From Flavobacteriaceae bacterium (GTDB lineage: Bacteria > Bacteroidota > Bacteroidia > Flavobacteriales > Flavobacteriaceae), in contig JABDPL010000176.1 of assembly GCA_013042825.1 (NCBI GenBank), positions 1 to 12,449 on the forward strand: 12,449 nt of DNA, in the 5' to 3' direction. Shown here piece by piece: positions 1 through 7,067 of this stretch; position 1 is the stretch's first letter, and every line of letters begins with the position of its first letter. The notes under the pieces were generated by a model. The model had not been told where the DNA came from, did no database searches, and saw nothing but the letters and a program-made list of their open reading frames with translations. Both the position numbers and the translations under genes were made by a program.

Positions 1-798
1 GTAAACCGTATCATGGGTGGCAGCTTGTATATTCTGGCAGGAAATGTTTACAACTGGAAGGTACAGCACAACGTGCTTCATCATACCTATACCAATATTC
101 ACGGTCATGACGAGGATATGGATGCCGGTAGGATAATTCGATTTTCGCAACATGCCAAATGGAAATGGTTTCATCGTTTCCAGCACTATTATTCGATCTT
201 TCTCTATGGGTTGTTAACCCTGAATTGGGCGATTACAGTCGATTTCATTCAAATGAAACGCTATATGAAGCGAAAATTGTCCTACGGGAAATTTCCGAAT
301 CCGATCGTCAACTGGAGTAAGCTGGTAATAACCAAAATCATTTATTTAACGATGTGGATTGTGATTCCGTTGATCATTATGGATATTGCGTGGTGGAAAA
401 TCCTGATAGGCTTCTGCGTTATGCATTACACAGCCGGAATTATCCTGAGTATTGTTTTTCAATTAGCCCATATCATGGATGAGGCGGAGATGCCTTTACC
501 TGAAACTAATGGCACTATGAAAAACACATGGGCCATACATCAGCTTCGTACAACAGTCAATTTCTCCACAAAAAACCGGCTCGTCAATTGGTTCACCGGC
601 GGACTGAATCATCAGGTTGAGCATCATATTTTCCCTCACATCAGCCACGTACATTACAAAAACATATCGAAGATAGTACGAAATACGGCCAAGGAATTTA
701 ACCTGCCATACAATGAGTACCGATCGATGAGAAAAGCTGTTGCTGCTCATTTTAAATTCCTGAAAGAAATGGGTATGAAACCTATGGTACCTGCATAA
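1..798 (+). CDS. Membrane fatty-acid (acyl-CoA/lipid) desaturase, 5'-truncated
   Basis: The open frame runs in from the left edge, and 265 residues are visible before TAA at 796. Two histidine boxes identify a membrane di-iron fatty-acid desaturase of the DesA/linoleoyl-CoA type (COG3239-like). HNVLHH lies at bases 67-84, and HQVEHHIFPH at 610-639 carries the QxxHH form seen in front-end-type desaturases. The first box (HxxxH) and about 90-100 N-terminal residues lie outside the window, so the ATG at 13 is internal and not the start. Between the boxes are several hydrophobic stretches (about bases 190-260 and 325-480), as expected for the membrane hairpins. Such enzymes insert a cis double bond into acyl chains at the inner membrane using O2 and electrons from a ferredoxin or cytochrome b5-like donor. 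The family call is firm. Regiospecificity (delta-5, -6, -9 or other) cannot be read from the sequence. The aminotransferase starts 11 bp downstream, so the two may be co-transcribed. Confidence 0.9.
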   Translation, partial: VNRIMGGSLYILAGNVYNWKVQHNVLHHTYTNIHGHDEDMDAGRIIRFSQHAKWKWFHRFQHYYSIFLYGLLTLNWAITVDFIQMKRYMKRKLSYGKFPNPIVNWSKLVITKIIYLTMWIVIPLIIMDIAWWKILIGFCVMHYTAGIILSIVFQLAHIMDEAEMPLPETNGTMKNTWAIHQLRTTVNFSTKNRLVNWFTGGLNHQVEHHIFPHISHVHYKNISKIVRNTAKEFNLPYNEYRSMRKAVAAHFKFLKEMGMKPMVPA

Positions 799-809
799 AA
801 CTATAATTG

Positions 810-1994
810 ATGAAATCACTTTCCGAACGCATTAACCGGCTATCAACTTCTCAAACCCTGGCCATGGCAGCTAAGGCACGGGAATTGAGAGAGCAGGGAC
901 AGGACGTTATTGGCTTGAGTTTAGGCGAACCTGATTTTAATACTCCCGATTTCATAAAAGAGTCAGCCATTCAGGCTATTAACGACAATTACAATTCATA
1001 TACTCCAGTTGACGGTTACAAGGAATTAAAACAAGCCATTATCAACAAATTCCAACGTGATAATGCGCTCTCCTACACATTACCTCAAATTGTGGTTTCA
1101 ACCGGCGCCAAACAGTCCTTGGCAAATGTCGCCATGGTTACCCTCAACCCCGGTGATGAAGTTATACTCCCATGCCCCTATTGGGTGAGTTATGCTGAAA
1201 TCGTCAAGCTGGCCGAGGGTGTTCCTGTGGAGATTGAAACCTCCGTTGAGCGTGATTTTAAAATGACTCCGGATCAGTTACGTGCGGCCATTACAGCAAA
1301 AACCAGAATGCTATGGTTTAGTTCACCCTGTAATCCGAGTGGTTCGGTATACAACAAAGCCGAGTTAAGAGCGTTGGCTGATGTCCTTAGGGATTATCCG
1401 GAAATACTTGTGGTCTCCGATGAGATCTATGAGCATATCAATTTTGGTGAACCGCATTTCAGCATAGCGCGTTTTGACGATATGTATGATCGCACCATAA
1501 CCGTGAACGGGGTTTCGAAGGCATTCGCTATGACCGGTTGGCGTATCGGCTTCATAGGAGCTCCATCCTGGATCGCCAGGGCCTGTAATAAGATGCAGGG
1601 GCAGATAACCAGCGGTGCGAACTGTATCGCACAGCGTGCCGTAATCACCGCGATGGAAGCGAGTCCGTCGAAGATTCAATATATGGTTGATGAATTCAGA
1701 TCGAGGCGGGATCTAATTCTCAAATTGCTTCACGATGTTAATGGCTTCAAGGCCAATATCCCTGAGGGCGCCTTCTATGTTTTTCCTGATATTTCTTATT
1801 TCTTTGGAAAGACGCTTAAAGGGCACAAGATCAATAATGCCACGGATTTCTCGATGTATTTGCTGGAAGAAGCCCTTGTTGCTACGGTAACTGGTGACGC
1901 CTTCGGCAGTCCGGACTGCATCCGTATTTCATATGCTGCGTCAAAGGAACAGATAACCGAAGCTATTAATAGGATAAAGGCGGCTGTTAGTTAG
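810..1994 (+). CDS. aspC: Class I PLP-dependent aminotransferase, aspartate aminotransferase type
   Basis: This 394-residue protein matches the length of subgroup-1-beta aspartate aminotransferases. The fold type I hallmarks are present: LSLGEPDFNTP near the N-terminus, STGAKQSLAN for phosphate binding, NPSG in place of the usual NPTG, DEIYE with the PLP-ring aspartate and tyrosine, and SKAFAMTGWRIGF whose Lys237 (codon 1518-1520) should form the Schiff base. CIRISYAAS near the C-terminus supplies the substrate-carboxylate arginine (Arg372). It should interconvert aspartate and oxaloacetate with 2-oxoglutarate and glutamate in the cytoplasm. Some 1-beta members also transaminate prephenate in tyrosine and phenylalanine synthesis, and that cannot be excluded. 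I chose ATG at 810. A TTG lies immediately before it at 807, but ATG gives the usual MKSLSERI N-terminus. There is no Shine-Dalgarno sequence, as is usual in Bacteroidota. It follows the desaturase by 11 bp and ends before a probable hairpin terminator. Confidence 0.93.
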   Translation: MKSLSERINRLSTSQTLAMAAKARELREQGQDVIGLSLGEPDFNTPDFIKESAIQAINDNYNSYTPVDGYKELKQAIINKFQRDNALSYTLPQIVVSTGAKQSLANVAMVTLNPGDEVILPCPYWVSYAEIVKLAEGVPVEIETSVERDFKMTPDQLRAAITAKTRMLWFSSPCNPSGSVYNKAELRALADVLRDYPEILVVSDEIYEHINFGEPHFSIARFDDMYDRTITVNGVSKAFAMTGWRIGFIGAPSWIARACNKMQGQITSGANCIAQRAVITAMEASPSKIQYMVDEFRSRRDLILKLLHDVNGFKANIPEGAFYVFPDISYFFGKTLKGHKINNATDFSMYLLEEALVATVTGDAFGSPDCIRISYAASKEQITEAINRIKAAVS

Positions 1995-2244
1995 TACATG
2001 CAGCAAAAGCCATCTTCGGTTAACCGAACAATGGCCTTTACACTGCACTTACTCCTAAATATTAATGAACTAACATTTATTCATTAAATAACACTAACTA
2101 ACTATTTTCTGTATGTCATTCTCTACGGAATTCTATTTATCCGGGATAAATCAATCTCACCCGCTAACAACCTGTTTTTAATTTTTTAATCGATCTTCAG
2201 GGAATTCAGGTCGGGTTCAATTCATTCAACCTGGCTCCTGCAAC
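1995..2244. other. 250-bp non-coding spacer between convergent genes, with three inverted repeats
   Basis: No convincing gene lies here. Besides the hairpin at 2009-2035 there is a perfect 8-bp inverted repeat, TTAATGAA (2062-2069) and TTCATTAA (2080-2087), with a 10-nt spacer. A near-palindrome, ATTTATCC-G-GGATAAAT, occupies 2135-2151. A weaker GC-containing dyad with wobble pairs around GGTT/AACC lies near 2206-2234, just beyond the stop of the - strand gene, and could assist its 3' end. The rest is A+T-rich, including a T-rich tract near 2174-2189. The role of the two inner dyads is unknown; they could be operators, 3'-end signals or parts of a small RNA. Confidence 0.5.
2009..2035 (+). 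terminator. Probable hairpin terminator after the aminotransferase gene
   Basis: GCCAT (2009-2013) pairs with ATGGC (2031-2035), and TTCGG (2015-2019) pairs with CCGAA (2024-2028). The loop is TTAA, with a small asymmetric bulge (C opposite CA) in the stem. It begins 14 bp past the aminotransferase stop. The downstream tail on the + strand is CTTTA. On the - strand the same hairpin is followed by TTTT, so it could act in both directions between the convergent genes. The U-tract is weak, so termination is inferred and not certain. Confidence 0.5.
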
Positions 2245-2502
2245 CTAGGCTAGCACCCAGGCCAGTACGGTTGCAAATAAAGCTAGCTTGATCATTGCCC
2301 CGGCATATGAGGGGAATCGGTACTGGTGGCTTTTCGCCCGCTGTCTGGCAGCAAAAATCGTATGCGGTTCAGCATTGAAAAAATTGTTCTTGGCTACCTG
2401 CTTGTATTCAGAATTTAATATGCCCTCATAAGTCTCTATAATCGGTTCGTTAACCTGTACTGGAAGAGACTCTATATTTTGTTGTAATGCTATTGATTTC
2501 AT
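2245..2502 (-). CDS. Uncharacterised 85-residue protein with a hydrophobic C-terminal tail
   Basis: I do not recognise this protein. It starts at ATG (2502-2500) and stops at TAG (2247-2245). The first ~65 residues are polar, with an acidic N-terminal half (VNEPIIETYEGILNSEY) and a basic patch (ARQRAKSHQYRF). The last ~19 residues, AGAMIKLALFATVLAWVLA, form one hydrophobic segment ending at the terminus. That suggests a tail-anchored or C-terminally membrane-associated small protein. There is no N-terminal signal peptide and no cysteine. It stands alone, convergent with the aminotransferase and 174 bp downstream of trkH on the same strand. A weak -7-like box (TATAGTTG on the - strand, 2576-2569) lies upstream. 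Reading of the polar part as coding is supported mainly by length, isolation in otherwise empty DNA and sensible composition. Function unknown. Confidence 0.6.
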   Translation of the reverse strand: MKSIALQQNIESLPVQVNEPIIETYEGILNSEYKQVAKNNFFNAEPHTIFAARQRAKSHQYRFPSYAGAMIKLALFATVLAWVLA

Positions 2503-2676
2503 GACATTGTTTTTGGTTGATTACGGCTATATGACGCGAGATCCTGTGTTTTGTTACAGCTTGTATCGCAACTATAGCGGGGGATACAGGCTATAAACCA
2601 TCGGGAGATATCATAAATACTGATGGTTCGGGAATATGTTAAATATTTGTGTCGCGGGTTGAAATGAGGCTTAAGT
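2503..2676. other. 174-bp intergenic region upstream of the 85-aa gene, with two dyads
   Basis: This region separates the trkH stop from the start of the small orphan gene, both on the - strand. AACCATC (2596-2602) and GATGGTT (2622-2628) form a perfect 7-bp inverted repeat with a 19-nt spacer. TATAGC (2573-2578) and GCTATA (2590-2595) form a second, 6-bp repeat with an 11-nt spacer. The second repeat overlaps a possible -7 box for the - strand (TATAGTTG, 2576-2569; one mismatch to TAnnTTTG). The arrangement would suit an operator-controlled promoter for the 85-aa gene, or an end signal for trkH, but neither is demonstrated. No open frame of note is present. Confidence 0.3.
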
Positions 2677-4170
2677 TCAACGTTTATTCCAGAAAAATGG
2701 CGTCAATAAAATCAAAACCGTGAATAACTCTAAGCGGCCGATTAGCATCAGAAAGGCACACCACCACTTACCCAGGGTAGGCATATTGTAGAAATTGTCA
2801 ACCGGACTGAATTCACCAAGTGCCGGCCCAACATTACCCAAGCTTGAAGCGGCAACACCTATTGCCGATTCGAAATCCAGCCCTAACATGGAAAACCCAA
2901 GAGCTCCAATGATAAACGATAGCATGTAGATAATAAAGAACCCTTTGATATTGAAAACGATCTTTTCGCTAATGGAATTACCGTTATACCTCACCGGCAA
3001 TACCGCATTCGGGTGCAATGTACGCCTGAATTCCAAAATCCCATTTCGTATCAGGATGAGGTGTCTCACGACCTTTACCCCTCCCGCAGTGCTTCCGGCG
3101 GAACCACCGAGGAACATCAATCCGAAGAAGAAGACCAGAAGAAACGGTGTCCATGCGGTAAAATCGGCCGAGACAAAACCCGTTGTGGTTATAACCGCCA
3201 ACACTTGAAATAATGCATGCCTCACAGCGCTTTCAGCTTCTCCCAGAACCATGGGATGCGCTACGGTTGATGCAGCGATGTCCGCCCTGAAATAAATGAT
3301 TAGTGCAGCGATAACCGTAAAAACAAAAATAAATCGCCAATAAAGTTTGAACTCCTCATCCCTAATAATCCTCAGAATGCGGCCCTTAAAAATAAAATAA
3401 CTCAAAACAAAGTTCATTCCGGCCAGGAACATAAACAGCATGACGATATACTGGATTAAAGGATTGGCATTCCAATGGGCCAGACTTGCATTCTTTGTTG
3501 AAAATCCGCCGGTTGATACCGTACACATAGAATGGTTTATAGCATCGAAGAAAGACATTCCCGCCAGATTGAGCAATACGGTTTCAGCAGCGGTATATCC
3601 CACATAGATCAACCATAATCGCTTTGCTGTGTCGGTTATTCTAGGGTGCAGCTTATCTGCACTTGGCCCTGGTGCTTCAGCAGCAAAAAGCTGCATCCCT
3701 CCAATGCCCAATAATGGAAGAATGGCCACCGCCAACACAATAATCCCCATACCGCCTATCCAATGGGTTAAGCTTCGCCAGAACAATATGCCTTCAGGCA
3801 ATACTTCAATATCATTTAAAATCGTGGCGCCGGTGGTCGTGTAACCCGATATCGTCTCAAAGAAAGCATTTGTAAAACTCGGAATAGTATCGGTAAAGAT
3901 ATAAGGTAATGTACCCGACAGGGCCATTATTAGCCATCCGAAGGTAACCACCACATAGCCCTCGCGCTTGTTCATTTCCTTGTTATGACGGCGGGTATTT
4001 ATCATGAGCACAAGACCAGCTGCAATAACCGCCACTCCGGCAAGGGATATATTCACGGCCTGGCCATCGTTGTAAACATAGCTCATAAGGGATGCCGCGA
4101 GCATAAAGCCCCCATTGAAGCACAACAACAAGCCAAGAAAATGCAGGATGATCTTGAAATTAAGCCGCAT
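2677..4170 (-). CDS. trkH: Potassium uptake protein TrkH (membrane pore subunit)
   Basis: This 497-residue inner-membrane protein is close to the family length of about 480-500. It shows the four-repeat pore architecture of the Trk/Ktr/HKT superfamily. Its four selectivity-filter segments are TTTGAT (residues 111-116), STGGF (219-223), TTTGF (328-332) and SSLGNVGP (442-449). HWIGGMGIIVL (~136-146) and GGSAGSTAGGVKVVRH (355-370) are typical TrkH signatures. Numerous hydrophobic helices start with residues ~5-30. It should carry K+ into the cell, gated by the cytoplasmic TrkA ring. The ATG at 4170 is one base from the trkA stop, so the two genes are almost certainly co-transcribed and perhaps translationally coupled. 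No filter glycine is missing, and the protein looks intact. No strong terminator is visible after the TGA stop. The assignment is secure, although some family members prefer Na+ coupling or H+ coupling, which cannot be judged here. Confidence 0.96.
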   Translation of the reverse strand: MRLNFKIILHFLGLLLCFNGGFMLAASLMSYVYNDGQAVNISLAGVAVIAAGLVLMINTRRHNKEMNKREGYVVVTFGWLIMALSGTLPYIFTDTIPSFTNAFFETISGYTTTGATILNDIEVLPEGILFWRSLTHWIGGMGIIVLAVAILPLLGIGGMQLFAAEAPGPSADKLHPRITDTAKRLWLIYVGYTAAETVLLNLAGMSFFDAINHSMCTVSTGGFSTKNASLAHWNANPLIQYIVMLFMFLAGMNFVLSYFIFKGRILRIIRDEEFKLYWRFIFVFTVIAALIIYFRADIAASTVAHPMVLGEAESAVRHALFQVLAVITTTGFVSADFTAWTPFLLVFFFGLMFLGGSAGSTAGGVKVVRHLILIRNGILEFRRTLHPNAVLPVRYNGNSISEKIVFNIKGFFIIYMLSFIIGALGFSMLGLDFESAIGVAASSLGNVGPALGEFSPVDNFYNMPTLGKWWCAFLMLIGRLELFTVLILLTPFFWNKR

Positions 4171-4171
4171 A

Positions 4172-5521
4172 TTAAAAGAAAAAGCTTTCTACTTTTTTTA
4201 TGGACTTACGCAGACTGCACACCACTATTCTATCGCCCTCCTGAACACGAAAGTCACCCAAAGCGATGATACCCTCACCTTCACGGATCACACCGCCAAT
4301 GATCGCTGATCTAGGAAAATTTAACTCCCTGATCAGCTTGCCATTGATCTTAGAGGTAGGCTTTACATAAAACTCGAGTAATTCAGCATTCATCGTACTC
4401 AATTTGGTCATGGCCACTACCTCTCCTTTCCTGATGTACCTGAAGATGTTATTAGCAGCCAGAAGTTTCTTGTTGATCAATGTATCAACACCTATTGAAT
4501 GGGATAATTCAAAATAATCGATATTCTCAACCAGGGCAATGGTCTTTTTTACGCCTTTAGATTTGGCCACCAAACAGGACATGATATTCGTCTCTGAATT
4601 TCCGGTGACCGAGATAAAGGCATCCATTTCGTCGATATTCTCTTCATCAAGCAATTCAACATTCCGGCCATCGCCATTAATAACCAGACTATTGTTGAGG
4701 TTATCAGCCAGTTCGAATGCTTTTTCTCGATCCTTTTCAATAAGTTTTACCTTATAATTGTTTTTTGAGAGTGTATCTGCGGTTTTTGCACCAATCTTCC
4801 CACCCCCAAGTATCATTACGCGTTTGATCTGCGTATTAACCTGGCCTGTCAGGTTACAGATCTCCTCATCACCGCCCTTTGACGTCATAAATACCACATG
4901 GTCTCCCTCTTTTAATATGGTATCACCCCTTGGAATGATGGTGTAGTGCGTCGCATATCTTTGGATGGCGATAGGGACAAAATGAACATCAGGAAGAAGG
5001 TCTGCAGCTTCCTTTACCGTCTTTTCAATGAAAACCGCACTTTTCGACAGGTTTAAACCAAGCATGGTCAATGCCCCATCTTCGAATTGGTAAGAATCAT
5101 TAAAAGCAGCCTGGTCTAAAAGCAATTCAATCTCTGCAACTGCAAGCGACTCAGGAGAAATCAATTCATCTATTCCAAATTTTGTAAACCCGATCTCGTC
5201 CTTATAGTCGATGAATTCTGTATTGCTGATCCGGGCTATGGTCTTTGCCGCCCCGAGTTGCTTGGCCAGTACGCATATCGTAACATTAGTGGTCTCAGAC
5301 GAGGTAACTCCAATTACCAGGTCGGCCTGTTTCACCCGGGCTTCCTTCAATATTGAAATAGAAGTTGCATCACCCTTTATAACCTTGATATCAAGATGAT
5401 TAGCAGCGTAAGTCAGGTTATCACGCTTGGTGTCGATAAGGGTTATCTCCTGTGATTCGTAGGACAGTAATTTTGCCAAATGAAATCCGACTTCTCCGGC
5501 TCCGGCAATAATGATTTTCAT
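4172..5521 (-). CDS. trkA: Trk potassium uptake regulatory subunit TrkA (two RCK domains)
   Basis: This 449-residue cytoplasmic protein is near the 458 of E. coli TrkA. It is a tandem duplication of RCK units. The first Rossmann motif is G7-A-G-E-V-G12, with Asp30 at the end of strand beta-2. The second is G239-G-G-K-I-G244, with Glu262 in the equivalent place. Each NAD-binding half (about 1-120 and 233-350) carries the usual GDAT or GDGR motif and is followed by a TrkA_C-like domain (about 140-218 and 370-449). The protein assembles on the TrkH dimer and couples nucleotide binding (NAD(H), ATP/ADP) to K+ gating. It is the first gene of the operon; trkH starts 1 bp after its TAA. Start ATG at 5521 places GxGxxG right after the first strand, as in homologues. 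A perfect -7 box lies 26 bp upstream. Nothing suggests truncation or transfer. Confidence 0.96.
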   Translation of the reverse strand: MKIIIAGAGEVGFHLAKLLSYESQEITLIDTKRDNLTYAANHLDIKVIKGDATSISILKEARVKQADLVIGVTSSETTNVTICVLAKQLGAAKTIARISNTEFIDYKDEIGFTKFGIDELISPESLAVAEIELLLDQAAFNDSYQFEDGALTMLGLNLSKSAVFIEKTVKEAADLLPDVHFVPIAIQRYATHYTIIPRGDTILKEGDHVVFMTSKGGDEEICNLTGQVNTQIKRVMILGGGKIGAKTADTLSKNNYKVKLIEKDREKAFELADNLNNSLVINGDGRNVELLDEENIDEMDAFISVTGNSETNIMSCLVAKSKGVKKTIALVENIDYFELSHSIGVDTLINKKLLAANNIFRYIRKGEVVAMTKLSTMNAELLEFYVKPTSKINGKLIRELNFPRSAIIGGVIREGEGIIALGDFRVQEGDRIVVCSLRKSIKKVESFFF

Positions 5522-5546
5522 TTAACTGTAATTGTAAACAGACCCG

Positions 5547-5554
5547 CAAATATA
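5547..5554 (-). promoter_or_regulatory. Putative Bacteroidota -7 promoter box for the trkA-trkH operon
   Basis: On the - strand the bases read TATATTTG, an exact match to TAnnTTTG, the -7 element of the Bacteroidota primary sigma factor. The G lies 26 bp before the trkA ATG, predicting a leader of about 20 nt. No good TTTG is present at the expected -33 distance, so only the -7 element is supported. The 99-bp gap is shared with menG on the other strand. For menG there are only imperfect boxes: TAATTTTA at 5558-5565, or TTTCTTTG at 5587-5594 with a TTTG at 5570. Confidence 0.55.
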
Positions 5555-5620
5555 CTTTAATTTTAGGGATTTGTTATTGAATTCCATTTCTTTGCATTCG
5601 CAAGTTGAGAGACAGAAAAT

Positions 5621-6349
5621 ATGTCAGAATCGGTAAAGCCATATAAGGATAGTGACCTGAGTAAAAAACAGCAGGTCACCGCTATGTTCGATACCATTTC
5701 GAAAGAGTATGACGGTCTAAACCGTGTAATTACCTTTGGAATCGACAGAAAATGGAGGAATAAGGTGGTAAAGCTTGTTGCGGCTACTCATCCCAAATCG
5801 ATTCTTGATATAGCAACCGGAACAGGTGACCTGGCCATAGCGCTTGCAAAAACAAAGGCTGAACGTATCGTTGGCTTGGATCTGAGCGAGGGTATGCTGT
5901 CGGTTGGCCGGAAAAAAATAAACCGAAAGAAACTCAGCAGACAGATCGAGATGGTGACGGGAGATTCTGAAAATTTGTCCTTTGAGGACAACAGCTTCGA
6001 TGCTATTACCGTAGCCTTCGGAATACGGAATTTCGACGATCTTGAAAAAGGTTTAAAAGAAATCCTCCGTGTACTGAAGCCTTCCGGCATCTTCGTTATT
6101 CTCGAGACCTCTGTTCCTTCAAAATCACCATATAAGCAGGGCTATAACCTGTATACCAAATACTTGCTGCCGCTTATCGGGAAATTATTCTCAAGAGATA
6201 AATCGGCCTATTCCTACTTAAGCGAGTCAGCAAAGAACTTCCCCTACGGGGAAGCACTTAACAATATTTTGACCGAAATTGGGTTTATTAATGCAATGGC
6301 TTTACCGCAAACATTTGGCTCGGCCACAATATATATCGCCTCAAAGTAG
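5621..6349 (+). CDS. menG: Demethylmenaquinone methyltransferase (MenG/UbiE)
   Basis: This 242-residue class I SAM-dependent methyltransferase carries both UbiE/COQ5 signatures. The first is YDGLNRVITFGIDRKWR (residues 30-46) and the second is RVLKPSGIFVILE (about 150-162). SAM-binding motif I is LDIATGTGD (62-70), followed by the acidic GLDLS (85-89) and by DNSFDAITVAFGIRN. It should methylate demethylmenaquinone to menaquinone, the last step of MK synthesis. Bacteroidota generally use menaquinone, so menG is the better symbol than ubiE. The length is normal for the family. The start at ATG 5621 follows an A-rich leader without a Shine-Dalgarno sequence. porT begins 4 bp after the TAG stop, so the two probably share a transcript. 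The ubiE-porT pairing is, as I recall, common in flavobacteria and need not mean a shared pathway. Confidence 0.95.
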   Translation: MSESVKPYKDSDLSKKQQVTAMFDTISKEYDGLNRVITFGIDRKWRNKVVKLVAATHPKSILDIATGTGDLAIALAKTKAERIVGLDLSEGMLSVGRKKINRKKLSRQIEMVTGDSENLSFEDNSFDAITVAFGIRNFDDLEKGLKEILRVLKPSGIFVILETSVPSKSPYKQGYNLYTKYLLPLIGKLFSRDKSAYSYLSESAKNFPYGEALNNILTEIGFINAMALPQTFGSATIYIASK

Positions 6350-6353
6350 TACT

Positions 6354-7067
6354 ATGAAACGAATTTTGCCCTTGTTCTTTATGCTTTTTCTGGGTCTGAG
6401 TGCCAATGCCCAGTTATTTGACAAAGAGCGGATCAGAAATAACGAGAACTTCGACAAGGCCTTCTTGTCATGGGGGTATTACCTCGGTATAAATAACTTT
6501 GATTTCAATTTTGATTACGAGCAAAACCTGAAGGATATCCAGGTTGAACGAACCTTCGGATTCAGTGTCGGACTCATAGGGAATATGAGGATCAGCGATC
6601 ATCTGGATCTTCGATTAGAGCCCGGGCTGTTCATCACCAAAAGGTTTTTGTACTATCATCCTTCCTATTTTACGGGAATGGAATTCAACGACTCCGATCT
6701 GGAACGAGAGGTCCGATCAACCTACATTCATGTTCCTCTTCTTTTGAAAATTTCGACAAAACGAGTCAATAATATCAAACCTTTCATTGTTGTTGGTCTG
6801 TCTTCCTCCCTAAATCTGTCCAGTAACCAGGATAATCCAGATGATAATAGCGTGGGAGAATTCAGGTCACGCAAGAATCTCTACTCTTATGAATTGGGAT
6901 TCGGTATTGATATGTATCTCTTCTGGTTTAAATTCACCCCATCGATTCGCGGAATTTTTGGTACGAATGATGAATTGGTCAGGGATAACAACCCCAACAG
7001 TCCGTGGACCGGCAATGTGGCCAGCATGAAGACCAGGGGTTTATTTATCTGTTTTACTTTTCAATAG
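6354..7067 (+). CDS. porT: PorT-family outer-membrane beta-barrel protein (type IX secretion)
   Basis: This 237-residue protein begins with a clear signal peptide, MKRILPLFFMLFLGLSANAQ, with likely cleavage near ANA/Q. The mature part has alternating short amphipathic strands rich in Tyr, Phe and Asp (for example YYLGINNFDFNFDY and DLRLEPGLFITKRFLYYH) and ends LFICFTFQ, consistent with a small outer-membrane barrel. PorT is required for gingipain secretion in Porphyromonas gingivalis and belongs to the core T9SS set. The call rests on the fold, the length, the RNNENFDKAFLSWGYYLG-type N-terminus and the position behind ubiE. The frame stays open upstream to a TTG at 6279 inside menG, but the signal peptide shows that ATG 6354 is the true start, 4 bp after menG. 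The 3' end overlaps that of the opposing RNA methyltransferase gene by 14 bp. A generic porin-family protein is the alternative reading. Confidence 0.85.
   Translation: MKRILPLFFMLFLGLSANAQLFDKERIRNNENFDKAFLSWGYYLGINNFDFNFDYEQNLKDIQVERTFGFSVGLIGNMRISDHLDLRLEPGLFITKRFLYYHPSYFTGMEFNDSDLEREVRSTYIHVPLLLKISTKRVNNIKPFIVVGLSSSLNLSSNQDNPDDNSVGEFRSRKNLYSYELGFGIDMYLFWFKFTPSIRGIFGTNDELVRDNNPNSPWTGNVASMKTRGLFICFTFQ

Noticed and set aside
807..809. TTG start one codon before the aminotransferase ATG
   Set aside because: The adjacent ATG at 810 is the normal start, and nothing favours the TTG.
496..819. 107-codon antisense frame across the desaturase end
   Set aside because: It lies opposite codons of a clear desaturase with conserved histidine boxes, and its own translation shows no sensible fold or motif.
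1365..1679. Antisense frames (104 and 73 codons) inside the aminotransferase gene
   Set aside because: Shadow frames of a well-conserved gene; they cover the PLP-lysine region, whose sequence constraint explains their openness.
1998..2087. Possible 29-codon ORF starting 3 bp after the aminotransferase stop
   Set aside because: It reads MQQKPSSVNRTM and so on, running through the probable terminator hairpin, with no recognisable feature and no initiation signal. Chance is the simpler explanation.
6279..6353. Extended start of porT inside menG (TTG at 6279)
   Set aside because: It would put about 25 residues, many basic, before a textbook signal peptide. ATG 6354 is the natural start.
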